Source of the DNA: Anomaloglossus baeobatrachus
Taxonomy: Eukaryota > Chordata > Amphibia > Anura > Aromobatidae
Length of the DNA: 64,000 bases
Direction of reading: 5' to 3'
Assembly: GCF_048569485.1 (NCBI RefSeq)
Contig: NC_134360.1
Location: forward strand, 183,617,296 to 183,681,295
Of this stretch, positions 1 to 12,660 are shown one piece after another. The notes below the pieces were generated by a model. The model made no database searches. It had not been told where the DNA came from and saw only the letters and a list, made by a program, of their open reading frames with translations. The translations under genes were made by a program, and so were the position numbers. How positions within the stretch are numbered: position 1 is the stretch's first letter; every line of letters begins with the position of its first letter.

Positions 1-1440
1 ATGTTAAGCGACGTTCACACTTCCATTTGTCTTTTATTTTTTAAACCTTGTGCACTATTGATGTAAGCAGGAGCAGAGGGGCCCCAGTGATTATTATGGG
101 GTTTGTCTAGGTTCCATTATTTGATTGTTTTTTAAAAAAAATTTCTTCAATATGTTCTATTTCTTCCGTTTTCAAGACCAATGTGTTTCCCCCAAAAATC
201 AGACGGTGTCTTTTATATTATTTTAGCCTTCAAAAGATGCGCTAATGCTTATTTTCTTAGGGATGTCTTATATTTTGTATTGGTGGTAGTAATTGGGTCG
301 GCCGTTAGTGAACAATTAATATTCACCCCTTTCCACGCCTGTAGTACAACCGACCAATCTGCCGGTGTCAGTAATTGAAACTTTTCTTAATGAAAAATTG
401 AATATTTCCCCCCTTCCCTGCCCATTCATCTGTGTCGGGTGTTAGTGAGTCTCATTCAGTTGTATTACTGCCCGAGGATTGCAGTGCAATGACCGCATTG
501 GCCGGCGGCTCTTCTGACCCCAGCTTGTCACCGTGTTTTCTGCTGCTAGGCTTGCCATTAACACAAGTTCCAACCACTGAAACTCGCAGAGGGGTGGGCT
601 GGATAAAGTCGGGAAGAGGGGTGATTATTCATTCCATTAACTAGCCGGCATGTGACTATAAACTTCCAGGGCTTAGAGCAACCCAACGGGACAACAAACA
701 ACAATAAAACTTACATATCCTGAAAGGGCTGCACAAGGTCTATTTCAGGATTCTATTAGTATGGATCATCCGCAACTAGGGATTATATTTGGAATAGGAC
801 TTATATTTTAAGCATAGTCAAAAAGGGTAAAAAAAATCTTGCCAGGGCTTATTTTTGGGAAAACACAATACATAATGGAACCCATATGAACTCTATAATA
901 ACAATTGCGGTTCCTTCTGCTTACAGCAGTAATGCATAGGTCAAAAAGACCTTTCCGCTTGTTTTGCATCAAATGGTGTGACCCATTTTGGACTTCAAGT
1001 CAGGTTTTCTGTTTCTCACAATGGAAGTGTGAACAGAGTCCTATATTGCATTACTTATTACTGATGAGCCATTTGTGCTACTGCCCATAAGAACATATGT
1101 AGAGGATGCAATAGGATGAGATTGTTGTGTCCTTGGGGTGGAGGAAAGGACCATGGACGCCGCTATCTACTTGTAGGTTTTAAGATAAAGTATTAACTTA
1201 ACCTGAATTTAGGATCTGCTCCTGTACTCACTAAAATATAAAAGCCCAAAGACTTATTTAAATTGGATTTTATTTTCTGATACACTAAATTGGCAATGAA
1301 TTCAACAAGACAAGCAGTTTGTATCAGAGTTGATTTATAGTCTACTAGAATAAGATGCTGACTTTTAGGCCTACAACCCACGGTGTGAAAATCGGAGTGA
1401 GTGGGATGCGATAAAACATGGTATTCCACTCGGACCAATA
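1..1440. other. Non-coding, no gene seen
   Basis: AT-rich sequence with short homopolymer runs. Only short chance reading frames occur, without recognisable protein motifs. I see no RNA gene and no transposon terminus that I can place. Confidence 0.6.
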
Positions 1441-1850
1441 TTAGCCTGTGTCTGCACCCATGAGCGATTATTTTCTCAGCCCTAATCGGACCGAGAAAAC
1501 AATCGGAGCATGCTGCGGGTGCAATGCGATCCTAGATTCTTGCACCCATTCAAGTCTGTGGGGTGAGAATAAAATCGCACTGTACTCGTGGTACACCGGT
1601 GTACCGCGAGTGCAGGGCGAGAATGGCAATAGCCGGCAACGGAGAGAGGGAGATAAATCCCTCCCCTCTGCAGCGCCGGCCCGCCCCTCCTCAGAATCGG
1701 CCCGCCCTCCCGCAGCTGAGGTCCGATCGCATAATCAGACCTCAGTCGCAGTGACACTAGCATGACACTCGACTCCTGCTGTACTGCCAGCATGACCTGA
1801 GTGTCATGCGAGGATTGCAGTAGATCCCCATGTGGCCCCGGCCTTAATCA
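1441..1850. repeat. GC-rich dispersed-repeat-like block
   Basis: This 0.4 kb block is much more GC-rich than its flanks and ends in a purine/pyrimidine-skewed GTGGCCCCGGCC just before TTA. That resembles the right end of a TTA-target MITE. No matching left end was found, so the class is a guess and the element may be truncated. Confidence 0.25.
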
Positions 1851-3035
1851 AGGAGTATCATGGGCTGGAGTACATTTTTGTCCACTTGTCAAATATATTA
1901 TGAAACTGATGCAAAATGGCAAGTCACAGAACTTTTCCACCACGGGTGTATAAAAATTTGAAACTTTGCAAAATACTAAGAATTGGCTCCATAGGTTTGA
2001 TCTTTTCATATAATATGGTCAGAATCAATTTGTACTGTTTGCAATGTATGTTGAAGGTTTCCCCTGTGACTTGTTACCTATAAGCTCTCATGTTAAAGGG
2101 AACCTGACCCCACGCTCCAGCAGGCAATTCCAATGGTGTTTGGAGTGAAACTATATTTTGTTTTTTTTTTTGGTATAGTTATAAATTAAAACCTTGCCTC
2201 CATTTGTGTAAACCTTACCCCAAATCATTTTCAAGAATGTTCTTCTGCCTCCCACTGTCCCCATTCTATACTGTACCACTATCTGTTGGATGTTTTACTC
2301 TTCAAAACTTGAATATACAACTCCACGGTTGCTCCCCGGCATATTGAGGCTGTACCTGTGTTTATTAATGCTCACGAGAAGCTGGTACGTCATCCTTATG
2401 CCGACACTTGCTAGGTTTAAAGAGTAGACTTTTTGAGGGTGACCTCCAAAAAAAATAAAATAAAAGCTTTATAATAACTGATGTGAATTTCTCTTCTAAA
2501 ACTATCTATAATTTGTGTATATTTTTGCTTTGGTTATTTAAAGTGCTTTCTTTGTACAGTGTTGTATAATTTAATAGAATCACTTTTTGTTTTGCTTGGT
2601 ACTTTGAACATTTCTCATTGGCTAAGATCTGAATGATGTACGTTTATTAATAAACCTGAATATTTTTATATTGAACCTTAATGGATCTCACTTCCTCAAA
2701 AACATGAACCTTCAGTAATAAACCATGTCCTATATAATCTACGATCATTTATCTCTTCAGGTTTAACAATTAGTGTGTGCGATATGTTCTCCTGCCACAG
2801 TCAGGAGCCTTAAAGCTTGTTCAGACCACCGTATAAATCAGACGTGTGCAATCCAATTTTTCTTTTATCTGATTTCACACAGACCCAGCTTATTCAATGA
2901 GGCAGTGCAGATGACAGATTTTTTTCCACTGACAATGTATCTCAGGCTACTTGCGCATGTTGCGTTTTTTGGTGCAGTTTTGTCGTCAAAGTTCTAACGT
3001 TTGACTGCCCAGCAAAGTCTGAGAATTGAGATTTT
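1851..3035. other. Non-coding, no gene seen
   Basis: AT-rich sequence with poly-T and poly-A runs. The start near 2095 (AAAGGGAACCTGACCCCA) resembles a common amphibian dispersed repeat, but I cannot set its borders. No coding motif is visible on either strand. Confidence 0.5.
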
Positions 3036-3039
3036 CTGT

Positions 3040-5105
3040 GCGCCCACCGAGTGACTGCATGTCTGACACTTCCACTCAGTCACCGGTGGGCAGGTCTATA
3101 TCATACAGTAAAATAAATTGAAGTAGGGTTCCCCCATATTATGATACCCAGCACAGATGAAGCATATGGCTGCAGCCCCCAGCCGTAAGCTTATCTTGGC
3201 TGTGTATAAAGTAAAATAAAAAAAAATTTAAAAAATGGTGCGCATTCCCCCCCCCCCCCCACCACCCCAATTTTGATACCCAGCCAAGAAAAAGCCAGAC
3301 AGCTGGGGGCTGGTATTTTCAGGCTGGGGAGACCCATGCTTATTGAGGGACCCCCTCATCCTAAAAAGATCATCCTGCAGATGCCCAGGATTGTCGCATC
3401 GATTTAGATGTGAGCATCCCAGCACTTTACCCAGCTCTTCCCGATTGCCCTTGTGTGGTGGCAGTCGGCGTAATAATGGGTTAATGTTAGCTCACAGCTG
3501 TCATTAAGCCCTAGATTAGTAATGGGAAATATGAGACTCTCCCCATCACTATTCTGTAAGTAAAAGAAATAAAACACACACACACAAAAAAGCCTCTATT
3601 TGAAATAAATAGAATGCAAAAAAACCCTTCTTTCATCACTTTATTAACACTGTATAGCAAAGTGAAGGTAGAAAAAACGCCTAAAATATAGCTTTTAATA
3701 TTTTCAAGAATAAAAAGGTCAATCTATGACCTGTGGTAAAATGGACAAAGACAATAACATAGAAACACTCCTTTTAAAAGCCAGTTGATCCGGCATATAG
3801 GGTCTCTGTGAACGAACTATTGGCTTCAGGAGTGTTTCTATGTTATTGTCTTTGTCCATTTTACCACAGGTCATAGATTGACCTTTTTATTCTTGAAAAT
3901 ATTAAAAGCTATATTTTAGGCGTTTTTTCTACCTTCACTTTGCTATACAGTGTATCTTGTCAGTGAATTGACATCCAGTAGCTAAATATCACTTTATTAA
4001 CCTCAAAAATACCCAGGTCCGACTTAATCCACACGCAATCCCATGACTATCCCATGACTATTCCAGCTATGGTACATCTGAATTCACACAGAGTGGTCAT
4101 AGAACATGACCGTTTGCTGTGAGGTTCACGCAGAGACTTCAGTGAGCAGCGACGTCACTCAGGTTAGCCGCAGCCACAATCGGAGGTTCCCATCCTCCCC
4201 CACTTGTAACCGCAGGTAACCTCTCCTCAGGGGGCGTTAATGAAATCAGGTGATGTCACTTGAGTTCAAGTTACTTGCAGTTACAGGTGGTGGAGGACCG
4301 TGGAACCTCCAGATGTGGCTAAACTGAGTGACTTCACCACTGATCGTTGCTCAATCTCTGCTGAGTTTACAGCGTGCGGTCATGTATGTTCGCTGTGTTT
4401 CAGATGTTGCCGAGCTGGAATAGTCGTTGGACTTGCAGGAGTGTTATGGGGTTCAAGTGATGAAAGAGGGTGCTTTTTTTTTTTTTTTGTATTTTATTTC
4501 AAATAAAGGATTTTTTTGGTTTTGTATTATTTCTTTTTACTTAGAGATAAGGGATGGGGGGGGTCTCAGACGCCTCACAATACTATAGGGTTTTGTGGCA
4601 GCTGTGAGCTGACATGAATCCCTTATTACACCGATTACCCGGAGATTTCCAATTGCCCTGGTGCGGTGGCAAAGTGCTTGGATTGTTGCATCTAATGGAT
4701 GTGGCAATCCTGGGCATCTGCAGGCTGCTATTTTTAGGCTTGGGGTGCCATAATAAGCATGGGTTTCCCGAGGCTGAGAATACCAGACCCTAACTGGAGG
4801 GCTTGATCTTGGCTGGGTATCAAAACTGGGGGGATCACACGCTGTTATTTTATATTTAAATAATAAAAAGCCACATGCGGTTCCTCCTATTTTGATACAC
4901 AGCCAAGATGAGCGCATGACTGAGAGCTGTAGCCTGTACCATGCTTTCTGTGCTGGGTGTCATAGGGGGGGACCCTACGCCAATTTTAAAATTTATTTTT
5001 ACTGTACGCTATAGATTTGCCTACCGGGTCTGTGATTGGAAGCGTTAGGCTGTCACACAGGCTGGGGGCGCTGTCTGACTGCACCCAATCAGACACCAGT
5101 GGGCG
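3040..5105. repeat. Foldback (inverted-repeat) element, about 2 kb
   Basis: The left half (about 3040-4235) and right half (about 4240-5105) are imperfect reverse complements almost to the centre. Landmarks pair at distance: GATACCCAGCCAAGA near 3277 with its complement near 4815, CCCATGCTTATT near 3330 with AATAAGCATGGG near 4752, CAGATGCCCAGGATTG near 3378 with its complement near 4708, and GACTATTCCAGCT near 4056 with its complement near 4415. Divergence between arms is clearly more than a few percent, so it is old. The left arm is longer only because of the insertion at 3649-3987. No coding capacity. The class is unknown; it could be a foldback DNA element or two adjacent inverted copies of one repeat. 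Confidence 0.7.
3649..3987. mobile_element. Small palindromic insertion with 14 bp target duplication
   Basis: Arms 3649-3771 and 3829-3951 are near-perfect reverse complements around a 57 bp loop. A 36 bp single-stranded tail follows the right arm. The whole unit is flanked by the direct repeat ATCACTTTATTAAC (3635-3648 and 3988-4001), and removing the unit restores continuity with the other arm of the host foldback. A long, non-fixed target duplication points to target-primed insertion (PLE or LINE machinery) rather than a cut-and-paste transposon. No protein is encoded. The same palindromic plan occurs in the larger element at 21520-23283. Confidence 0.75.
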
Positions 5106-5503
5106 GGGAAGTAGTGAAGCTACATGAGTCTAATGAGCAGCCCCGGAAGAAGAATGAGCAGCTGCAGGAGCAGTAACAGCCGCACGCTTGCTTTTTTTTT
5201 TTTTAACTAGTGAAACACTCCTGTGCATGATCGTTTATTCTTAACTCATTTACCCCAAGTCTGTTTTGACCTTCCTTACCAGGCTCATTTTTTCAATTCT
5301 AACCATTGCTACTTTGAGGTCATAGCTCTGGAATATATTCCAGTGATTCTGAGATTTTTTTCTTCTTCTTCCATAACACATTGTACCTCATATTAGTGCT
5401 TAATTTTGGCCTATGATTTGGTTATGACAAAATATATAAAAATTCTAATTTCTCAATTTTCAAACTTTTGTATTTTGATGTCTTATGGTTAACTTTTGTG
5501 AGA
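5106..5503. other. Flank of the Tc1 insertion, no gene seen
   Basis: AT-rich non-coding sequence. From about 5230 it resembles a widespread amphibian dispersed repeat that seems to resume at 15055 on the far side of the Tc1 nest, but I cannot define its ends or class. Confidence 0.4.
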
Positions 5504-5505
5504 TA

Positions 5506-5715
5506 GTCATATGAAACAGTTTGGGCACCCCTATTAATGTTAACCTTTTTTCTTTATAACAATATGGGTTTTTGCAACAGCTATTTCAGTTTCATATATC
5601 TAATAACTGATGGACTCAGTAATATTTCCGGATTGAAATGAGGTTTATTGTACGAACAGAAAATGTGCAATCCGCATTTAAACAAAATTTGACCAGTGCA
5701 AAAGTATGGGCACCC
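5506..5715 (+). repeat. Tc1 left terminal inverted repeat
   Basis: Begins with GTCATATGAAACAGTTTGGG next to a TA dinucleotide and ends in AAGTATGGGCACC. It is the reverse complement, with a few mismatches, of 14842-15052. Confidence 0.9.
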
Positions 5716-6639
5716 TTATCAATTTCTTGATTTGAACACTTCTAACTACTTTTTACTGACTTAGGCCCCTTTCACACGTCAGTGATTCTGGTACGTTTGT
5801 GCTTTTTTCTTTTTTTTTTTTAAACTTACCAGAATCACTGACATACGCAGACCCATTATAATGAATGGGTCTGCTCACACATCAGTGATTTTTCACTGCA
5901 CGTGTCTCCGTGCGGTGTGCACCCGTGTCCGTGATTGCTGCACGGAGACATGTCCATTTTTTTCTGGCATCACTGATGCCCCACGGACCACGCAGTGGTG
6001 TGGTCCGTGAAACACGTGCCAGAAAAAAAACGTGCTTTTAAAATAAAAATCATTTCTCTATCGCTTTCATTGGGGGACACAGGACCGTGGGTGTATGCTG
6101 CTGTGACTAGGAGGCTGACACGAAGTAGACATAAAAAAAAAAGTTAGCTCCTCCCTAGCAGTGTACACCCTGAGCCGGATCTATGCCAGTTTTTGCTTAG
6201 TGTCGTAGGAGGCTGAAGTGGGCCTATATCTCTGTGGGCCAACCTCAGCCTAGGCCAGTGATGGCGAACCTATGGCACGCGTGCCACATTGGGCACGCAG
6301 AGCCCTTTGTGTTGGCACGCGCGCTGTCGCCACATTGAACTGCCGATGTGATCTCGTCGGCAGTTCAACGTGGTGTTTAGCAGAGGAGACATCTCTCCTC
6401 CCTCTGACACTCCTCCTCTCCTGAGCCGCAGGCCTGTTGCCTAGGAGACAGAGGAGCGTCACTCAGTAGGCGGCGCCTTGTGGCCGCGTGGTGGAGCTGC
6501 TGCTAGAAGGTGAGTTTTTTAATTTTTTATTTTTATTTTTAAGCTGTGTACGGCTGTGCCAAGGTGTGGGGGAGAGTGCCAGCACGGGGAAAACATGGGA
6601 TCACGGGGCATACAGAGCACGGGGTATATAAACAGAGCA

Positions 6640-6960
6640 CGGTACATACAGGGTAAACAGCCAGAGCACGGGGCATACAGAGCACGGGGCATACAGGGCA
6701 AACAGCCAGAGCACGGGGCATACAGAGCACGGGGCATACAGGGCAAACAGCCAGAGCACGGGGCAAACAGCCAGAGCACGGGGCATACAGGGCAAACAGC
6801 CAGAGCACGGGGCAAACAGCCAGAGCACGGGGCAAACAGCCAGAGCACGGGGCAAACAGCCAGAGCACGGGGCAAACAGCCAGAGCACGGGGCAAACAGC
6901 CAGAGCACGGGGCAAACAGCCAGAGCACGGGGCAAACAGCCAGAGCACGGGGCAAACATG
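6640..6960. repeat. Minisatellite, 20 bp unit
   Basis: Tandem copies of GGCAAACAGCCAGAGCACGG, with longer variants at the left in which GGCATACAGAGCACG segments alternate. Long chance reading frames on both strands here are artefacts of the repeat. Confidence 0.9.
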
Positions 6961-6974
6961 GAGAGGACGGGGGA

Positions 6975-7390
6975 AATGTCTGCAGGGATGGGGGGGGGGA
7001 AACATGCCAGGATGGGGTACATTTAGCAGGAAGGGAAACATGCCAGGAAGGGGTACATTTACCAGTATGGGGGATACATTTACCAGAATGGGGGGGGACA
7101 TGAAAATGCCAGGATGAGGAACATTTAGCAGGATGGGGTACATTTACCAGGATAAGGGAACATGCCTGGATGAGGTACATTTACCAGGATGGGGTCATTT
7201 GACAGCATGGGGGAACATGCCAGGATGGGATACATTTACAATGATGGGGTACATTTACCAGGATGGGGTATATTTGCCGGGATGGGGTATATTTGCCAGG
7301 ATGGGGCCATGATGGGGACAAATATACCAGAATGTAGGAAATATATATCAGGATGGGGGACATGTTTACCAGGAAGGGGGACATAACTAC
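6975..7390. repeat. Degenerate minisatellite, about 19-20 bp unit
   Basis: About twenty diverged copies of a unit like GGATGGGGTACATTTACCA. It is more decayed than the adjacent 20 bp array, so it is older or less often homogenised. Confidence 0.8.
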
Positions 7391-7743
7391 ACAATGAAAG
7401 GGGAGGGTAGCAACTCGTACATCTTTATGGGATTTCGAGATGTTCAGACTTTGAAATGTAGATGTGGATTACAGGGTGACATCTGAAATATCTGTCTAAT
7501 ATGCTGCAATTTTTCCAAAAAGATCAATCCAACTGCTGTGTCTGGAAAGGGCAGGAGCTTCGCTTCAATGTGTGGTAAGCATGCATGAGCGTGATGCCCC
7601 CTGCTGAAGAGAAGACTGCAAAGGTAAGGTTACAATCAATTATTTACATAATAGGATTGGTTGGCACTTCGGGGAAAAAAATGGGTTTAGGGCTACAGTT
7701 TGGGCACTCTGCCTGTAAAAGGTTCGCCATGACTGGCCTAGGC

Positions 7744-9039
7744 TATTCGTTCTTTCTGTTTTTTTTCTTGCTATACGGCGCCGCTCAGCCTTCTCATCCT
7801 TCTAGGTTTTTTTTGTCTCTTCTGCAGGGTTAAAGTGCCCGCATCAGAGAGAACCCTCGCCCTCTCCTCCCCTACGGGTACCGTCCCCAGGGTTGTCTGA
7901 GGCTTGAGACGCCAGGCCCTCTCCCCCTCCTGCCCCATGGTACCGGCCCAGGGGCTGCTTGGGGTCGAACATTTTTATTTTTGTAAGGGCACACTCCCCG
8001 TCGGCCCCTATGGTACCGTCCCAAGGGGTGCTTCTGGTAGAGGCGGCGAGGAATCTCTGCTACCCAGGACCCGATGTTCGCAGGCTGCAGCGCAGGAGCG
8101 CTCACAGCATCAGGCCTCCCCCAACGTTCTTCCTTCTACCCTGGACCCAGTCAGTGGATCTCTTCATGCAGCGCAGGAGCGCTCTGCAGCGTTCCCCAAG
8201 CCCCCCAGCGCTTCCCCCTGGTGTCTCCTAGGGGCAGACTAGACTCACCGGCAGCCGCAGCATCAGAGGATGGGGCCGTGGATCTGAGCGACGCAGGTAG
8301 GATCTTCTCCGCGCACAGCGCTGCGCTCCCTGCGGCCGCTCACTAATTTAGCTCCCGGCTTCGGGCCTACCTCAGGCCGCTGCGCTCCGTCCCCCTGTTT
8401 GCGCGCGTGCTTCTCCGGCCACGCCCCCCTCGACTTTTGCCCGGAGACAGCCAGCTCAGTGCTGCAGCATAGCGTCCTCTACCATACAGGACCCAGGGAG
8501 AGGATCACAGCTGCAGCGCAGGAGCGCTCAGCAACACCAGGCCTCCCCAACGTTCACAGGGGATCGTGGTTACACAGCGCAGGAGCGCTCAGCAGTTCTT
8601 CCCAGGCAACTCTCCAGCAGGCAGGATGGGACCGAGGATCACAGTGACGCCGGCAGAACGCAGGTAAGATTTTTCTGCGCTCCCGGCGGACCGCCCACTA
8701 ATCTAGTCCCCTGCTTCGACCTACCTCAGACCATCAGGGCTACGCCTCCCCGTGTTGCGCGCGCTGTTTCCCAAGCATGACCCCTGCAGGTCCTGCCTGG
8801 TCCCAAGCCGGCCAGCCCCCCCTACTGCAAAAAAAAAAAAAAAAGGCTGCGTTTTTTCTTCAGCAATTCTGTCCCCGCAGTTTCTGAGACCTCTGCGGAC
8901 CTGGGTGGGACACAGGACTTGGGTGAGTGCTGCTCCTGCTTAGGAACAGACTATATCTCTAATTTTTTTCCCATTTTCTCCTGTCTCCCCCCTAGCGTCA
9001 CTAGTGGTTTTTTCCTAAGCACCTTTTAGCTTTTTATGC
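7744..9039. other. 5' region of DIRS element 1, no intact gene
   Basis: GC-rich leader-like sequence of DIRS element 1 between the hAT MITE and the Gag remnant. It contains repeated GCAGCGCAGGAGCGCT motifs (near 8087, 8167, 8510 and 8574), which look like short palindromic repeats within the leader. Confidence 0.55.
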
Positions 9040-10190
9040 ATGCACAGCCTGCTAGGTAAAATCCGCCAAATCCAGGCTACGCCCCCGCACGGCTTGCGCC
9101 CCATGTCACCGCCAGCACCCGAGCTCCGCTGCACTCCCTTATCCGGAGGGGTAGACCCTCTATCCCAGTCTGTGGACTCTCAAGGGTGTCTAGGACCATC
9201 GCGCAGGCGTTGCAGTCGCTCCCTACACCCGACCATGCTCCCCCGGTCCAGCTGGCTCTGGACAACAGTCGGTCTGATCCAGACCCTACTACTTGAGCGC
9301 AGAAGGGGACCTGCTGGGCCTCCTCTCAAGCCCTCCCGGAGATCTCTATCACTTACAGGCCCCGAGTGTTCCTCGTCTCAGAGACCGGCCGACCCTTTTT
9401 CAGGAGAAGAGTCAGATGCAGCCTCAATGCTGATTCCAGATCAGAGGACTGAGGTCAGAGGTAGGGTGGATAGTCCGGCCAAAGCGGTAAGTCATACGCT
9501 AGAGCTCCAGACGGACTCTGTGGCTACCCAGTGCTTGCATGTCTCCTTAAAACAGGTTCAGCGGGCACACAGGCAATTCGGTGACCATCCAGTCGTTGCT
9601 GAAATTCTATACAAGCACAGACGACAACCGGTCAAGATATTCAACAATGGTAAGTCGTTTGATTTCCTTTCCCCCATCCTGAGGCTCTCAGGAAGGAATG
9701 GGCAGGCTCGCCTATGGTCGCCCTGCTGTTTTTTTTCCGGCTGTCATCTTCCAGTACTATCTCTCCCGCACGGGGCATCGCTCCGAGACGCCACAGATCA
9801 AAACACCGAGAGAGTGCCCGTTCGGTTTTTCTTCAGACGGCAGCCACTGTACTCCTACTGCCTTTGCCGCCATCTAGCTGGCAGCATCCATGATGTCCGG
9901 GGCCGATAACCTCCACAACGGTTTTTCGCGCGGGATCGAGCAATCCGGAGTTCAACTTGGCTACACAGATTGCTCTAGCGGGTGAGTACATACTCATCGC
10001 ATCTCTGTCAGCAGCTTACTGCCCAGTGAAAGCGGCTAGCAGCATGGGGGCCATCTGTCGGGCGATCTGGCGCAGAGCCTGGTATGCGGATGCGGCTTCT
10101 AGGATATCACTTACAGCCCTCCCCTTTACAGGAGGTAGTTTGTTTGGGGACTGGCTGGATCAGATTAATCGACGAGATCACGGGAGCTTC
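9040..10190 (+). pseudogene. Gag-like remnant of DIRS element 1 (fossil)
   Basis: The downstream end is recognisable by its similarity to the Gag of DIRS element 4: a basic helix-rich segment followed by LFGDWLDQI here and LFGEQLDEI there. The upstream part is recognised only by position. It is too decayed to judge as a protein. Confidence 0.55.
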
Positions 10191-11600
10191 GGTTCCACAC
10201 ACACAAGAAAACCAGGTCCCCGCAGAGGAACAGGAAGATTCCGCCCCTCAATGCATGCCCTTTCTGGTGTTTCTAAGCCACGCCAGCCATCGACGACGAC
10301 GTCCGGATCACAGCGCTACCCCGCTAGATGACTCCTGGTCGTTGCGCGTGTGCGCTGACCAAGCGGGGGCGCCTGTCTCATCTCAGTCACGCCTGGCGGA
10401 CTTGGATCACAGACGCCTGGGTCGGAGAGATGCTGGACTCAGGTTAAATAATAGAGTTTTCAGCAAGTTATCGTCGGACATACAGGTCACACCTAATTTG
10501 CCAACAGCACATATGTTGCCTGCGTTTTGCAATGGCAGACGATCATTTTTGGTGATTCTGTACCTGGACGCCTGGTTGATCAGGGGTTCTTCTTTTTTGA
10601 TGACTCTCTCCTAAGTGTTCAGGTCACCATCGATATCCTGCCCCGACTCGGCTAGCTCATCAATCGGAAGAAGCCCTCTCTGACCCCGGCCAGCAGGATT
10701 GCCTGTCTTGGCATGGAGTTCGATGCCATCCAAGGTCGCATGTCCCTCCAAAGAGATCTCCAGATTCTCTGTCTCTCCAAGCCGGAGAGTCCTCAGTCGG
10801 ATGGTGGCGGCAATAGAGGCGTTTCCGTTTGTCGCTTCCACCTTCGTCTCATTAAGCTGACTTGGCCGAACACATGGGACAATTCTCTATTCACCTTGAA
10901 TCGCAGGATCCAATTGACTCCAGGAACCCGCCGCTCGCTTCTAGGGTGGACCAGCAGCCCTCATCGGTTACCAGTACACTGGCAGGCAGTCACCACCGAT
11001 ATCAGTCTTCGGACTGGGGAGCGGTGTTCCAAAACACACGGCTTACGGTCGGTGGTCCTCCCAGGAGAGCCATCTGCCTATCAATTTTTTTTTTAGGGAT
11101 CAGAGTTTTTTTTCTCCGAGCCCTACAGATTCTTCAGCCCTTCATACAAGAATCGCCATCTAGGATCCAGTCGGACATCACCTGGGCGGAACAAGGAGCG
11201 TCATGGCGATGACATAGGTGAACAAGATCTTACAGTGGGCATAGCCTCACCACTCCAGATTTTGTCCGCAATCATTTTTCCAGCCGTGGAGAATTGGGCT
11301 GCAGACTATATCAGCAAGGTCTGGCAGCAGGCGAATGATCCCTCAACGGAGAGGCTTTCGAATGGATCTGCCTCGAATTGAGGTATTCCGAATGTGGACC
11401 TGATGGCTTCTCGATTCAACAATCAAGTCACACAGTTCATCTCCCTTTACCACGACTGGCAAGCGCCAGGAGTTGACGCTTGCATACCTCCGGGGAATCA
11501 GTTTTCAGGTTTCCCTTCATCTTTCTTCCGCTTCCACTGATCCCAAGAGTCCTCAAGAAACTCAGAGGGGCATCCCAGTGTCTCTCATTGCCATGGATTG
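9950..11600 (+). pseudogene. RT-RNase H remnant of DIRS element 1 (fossil)
   Basis: Fragments match the family: ILYLDAWLIRG near 10555 corresponds to the RT catalytic YLDD box, CLGMEFD near 10705 to the conserved LGMEF segment, and ENWAADYIS near 11290 to the RNase H ENWEADYLSR segment. Reading frames are lost in many places. Domain order is the same as in the better copies. Confidence 0.75.
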
Positions 11601-11649
11601 ACCCAGGCAAGCGTGGTTCGCAGAGATCACGCAGCTCATCAGACACCTT

Positions 11650-12660
11650 ATGGTAGCTTCTAGATCGTCTGAGCTTCCTGTCGCAAAGTCCTCTTTTCCA
11701 TCAATATTCAGGGGTTCTCGATTTGGCCGCATGGCTGTGGAACCATGGCTACTAGCCCAGGCAGGCTTTATCCCACAGATGATGCAGACTATGGTCAGCT
11801 CTCAGAAGTCTCCGTCTTCAAACATATACTACCGCACCGGAAAGGCCTTTTTTCAAGAGTGTGAGGTCAACGTCAACTCATCTCCACTGGATCTGTCACT
11901 CCCAGTGTTACTGGCCTTCCTACAGTCAGGCTTACAGGAGGGTCTCTCGCCAGCAACCTTCAAAGGGCAGGTGTCGGCTCTATCTGTTTTTTTCCAGAGA
12001 AATCTTGCATCTCGGCCGCAAGTCAGGACGGTCATCCAAGGAGTCGTCCATCTGGCACCGCTAGATCGTTCCCCGCTAGAACCATGGGACCTCCAGCTGG
12101 CTCTAGGGTCTCTTCAATTTGCCCCGTTCGATCCTCAATCTCACGCCTATCCGGGAAGGTGGATTTGTTGATGGCAGTCACTTCAATCAGAGGAAGGTCT
12201 GAACTGTCAGCCCTCTCATGCGGGTCATTTTTTTCTTGTTTTTCCACCAAGACTAGATTGTTCGGCACCCGTCTCCGTTTTTTTCCTACCAGAAGTAGTA
12301 TCTGAATGAGGTGATTGTGCTTCCATCCTTCGGTCCAGCCTCCATTCGATCCTTGGAGAGGTCACGGTTTACACCGGCTCTAGTGCGAGCTCGGAGGAGT
12401 TTCGTTTCGAGATCCGTGCCCTCCTGCAACTTAGACGGCCTATTCGTCCTGTCTACGGGGCCCAGGAGGGGCATGCCGGCGTCCAAGGCTACCATTGCAA
12501 GTTAGATCAGGCCGACCATATCAGAGGCCTACAGAATTGGAGTCAGGTTTTCTCCGAGGGGTGTAAAAGCCTTTCCAGCTGTGCAATTGGGGCGTCTAGG
12601 ACAATCAGATGCCAGGCGTCAGCCGAGCAAGTCTACAGATCCGCCGCGTGGTCAAGCTTT
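11650..12660 (+). pseudogene. Tyrosine recombinase remnant of DIRS element 1 (fossil)
   Basis: The N-terminal core-binding part is clear: PVLLAFLQSGLQEGLSPATF and GQVSALSVFFQRNL correspond closely to the other DIRS recombinases here, and SPLEPWDLQLAL follows. The catalytic part is decayed. In life this enzyme inserts a circular DNA copy. Confidence 0.85.

Larger units (their letters stand above)
6256..7735. mobile_element. hAT-type MITE with internal minisatellites
   Basis: Terminal inverted repeats CAGTGATGGCGAACCT (left) and the complement of AGGTTCGCCATGACTG-type sequence (right) are flanked by the perfect 8 bp duplication GCCTAGGC (6248-6255 and 7736-7743). The 8 bp duplication and CAG ends define hAT. 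The 1.48 kb body encodes nothing; most of it is two tandem arrays (6640-6960 and 6975-7390). It sits in the 5' part of DIRS element 1. Confidence 0.92.

Noticed and set aside
6519-7180. Cysteine- and proline-rich repeat proteins on the minus strand
   Set aside because: Translation of the 20 bp minisatellite within a hAT MITE; three frames give similar long translations, which is a repeat artefact.
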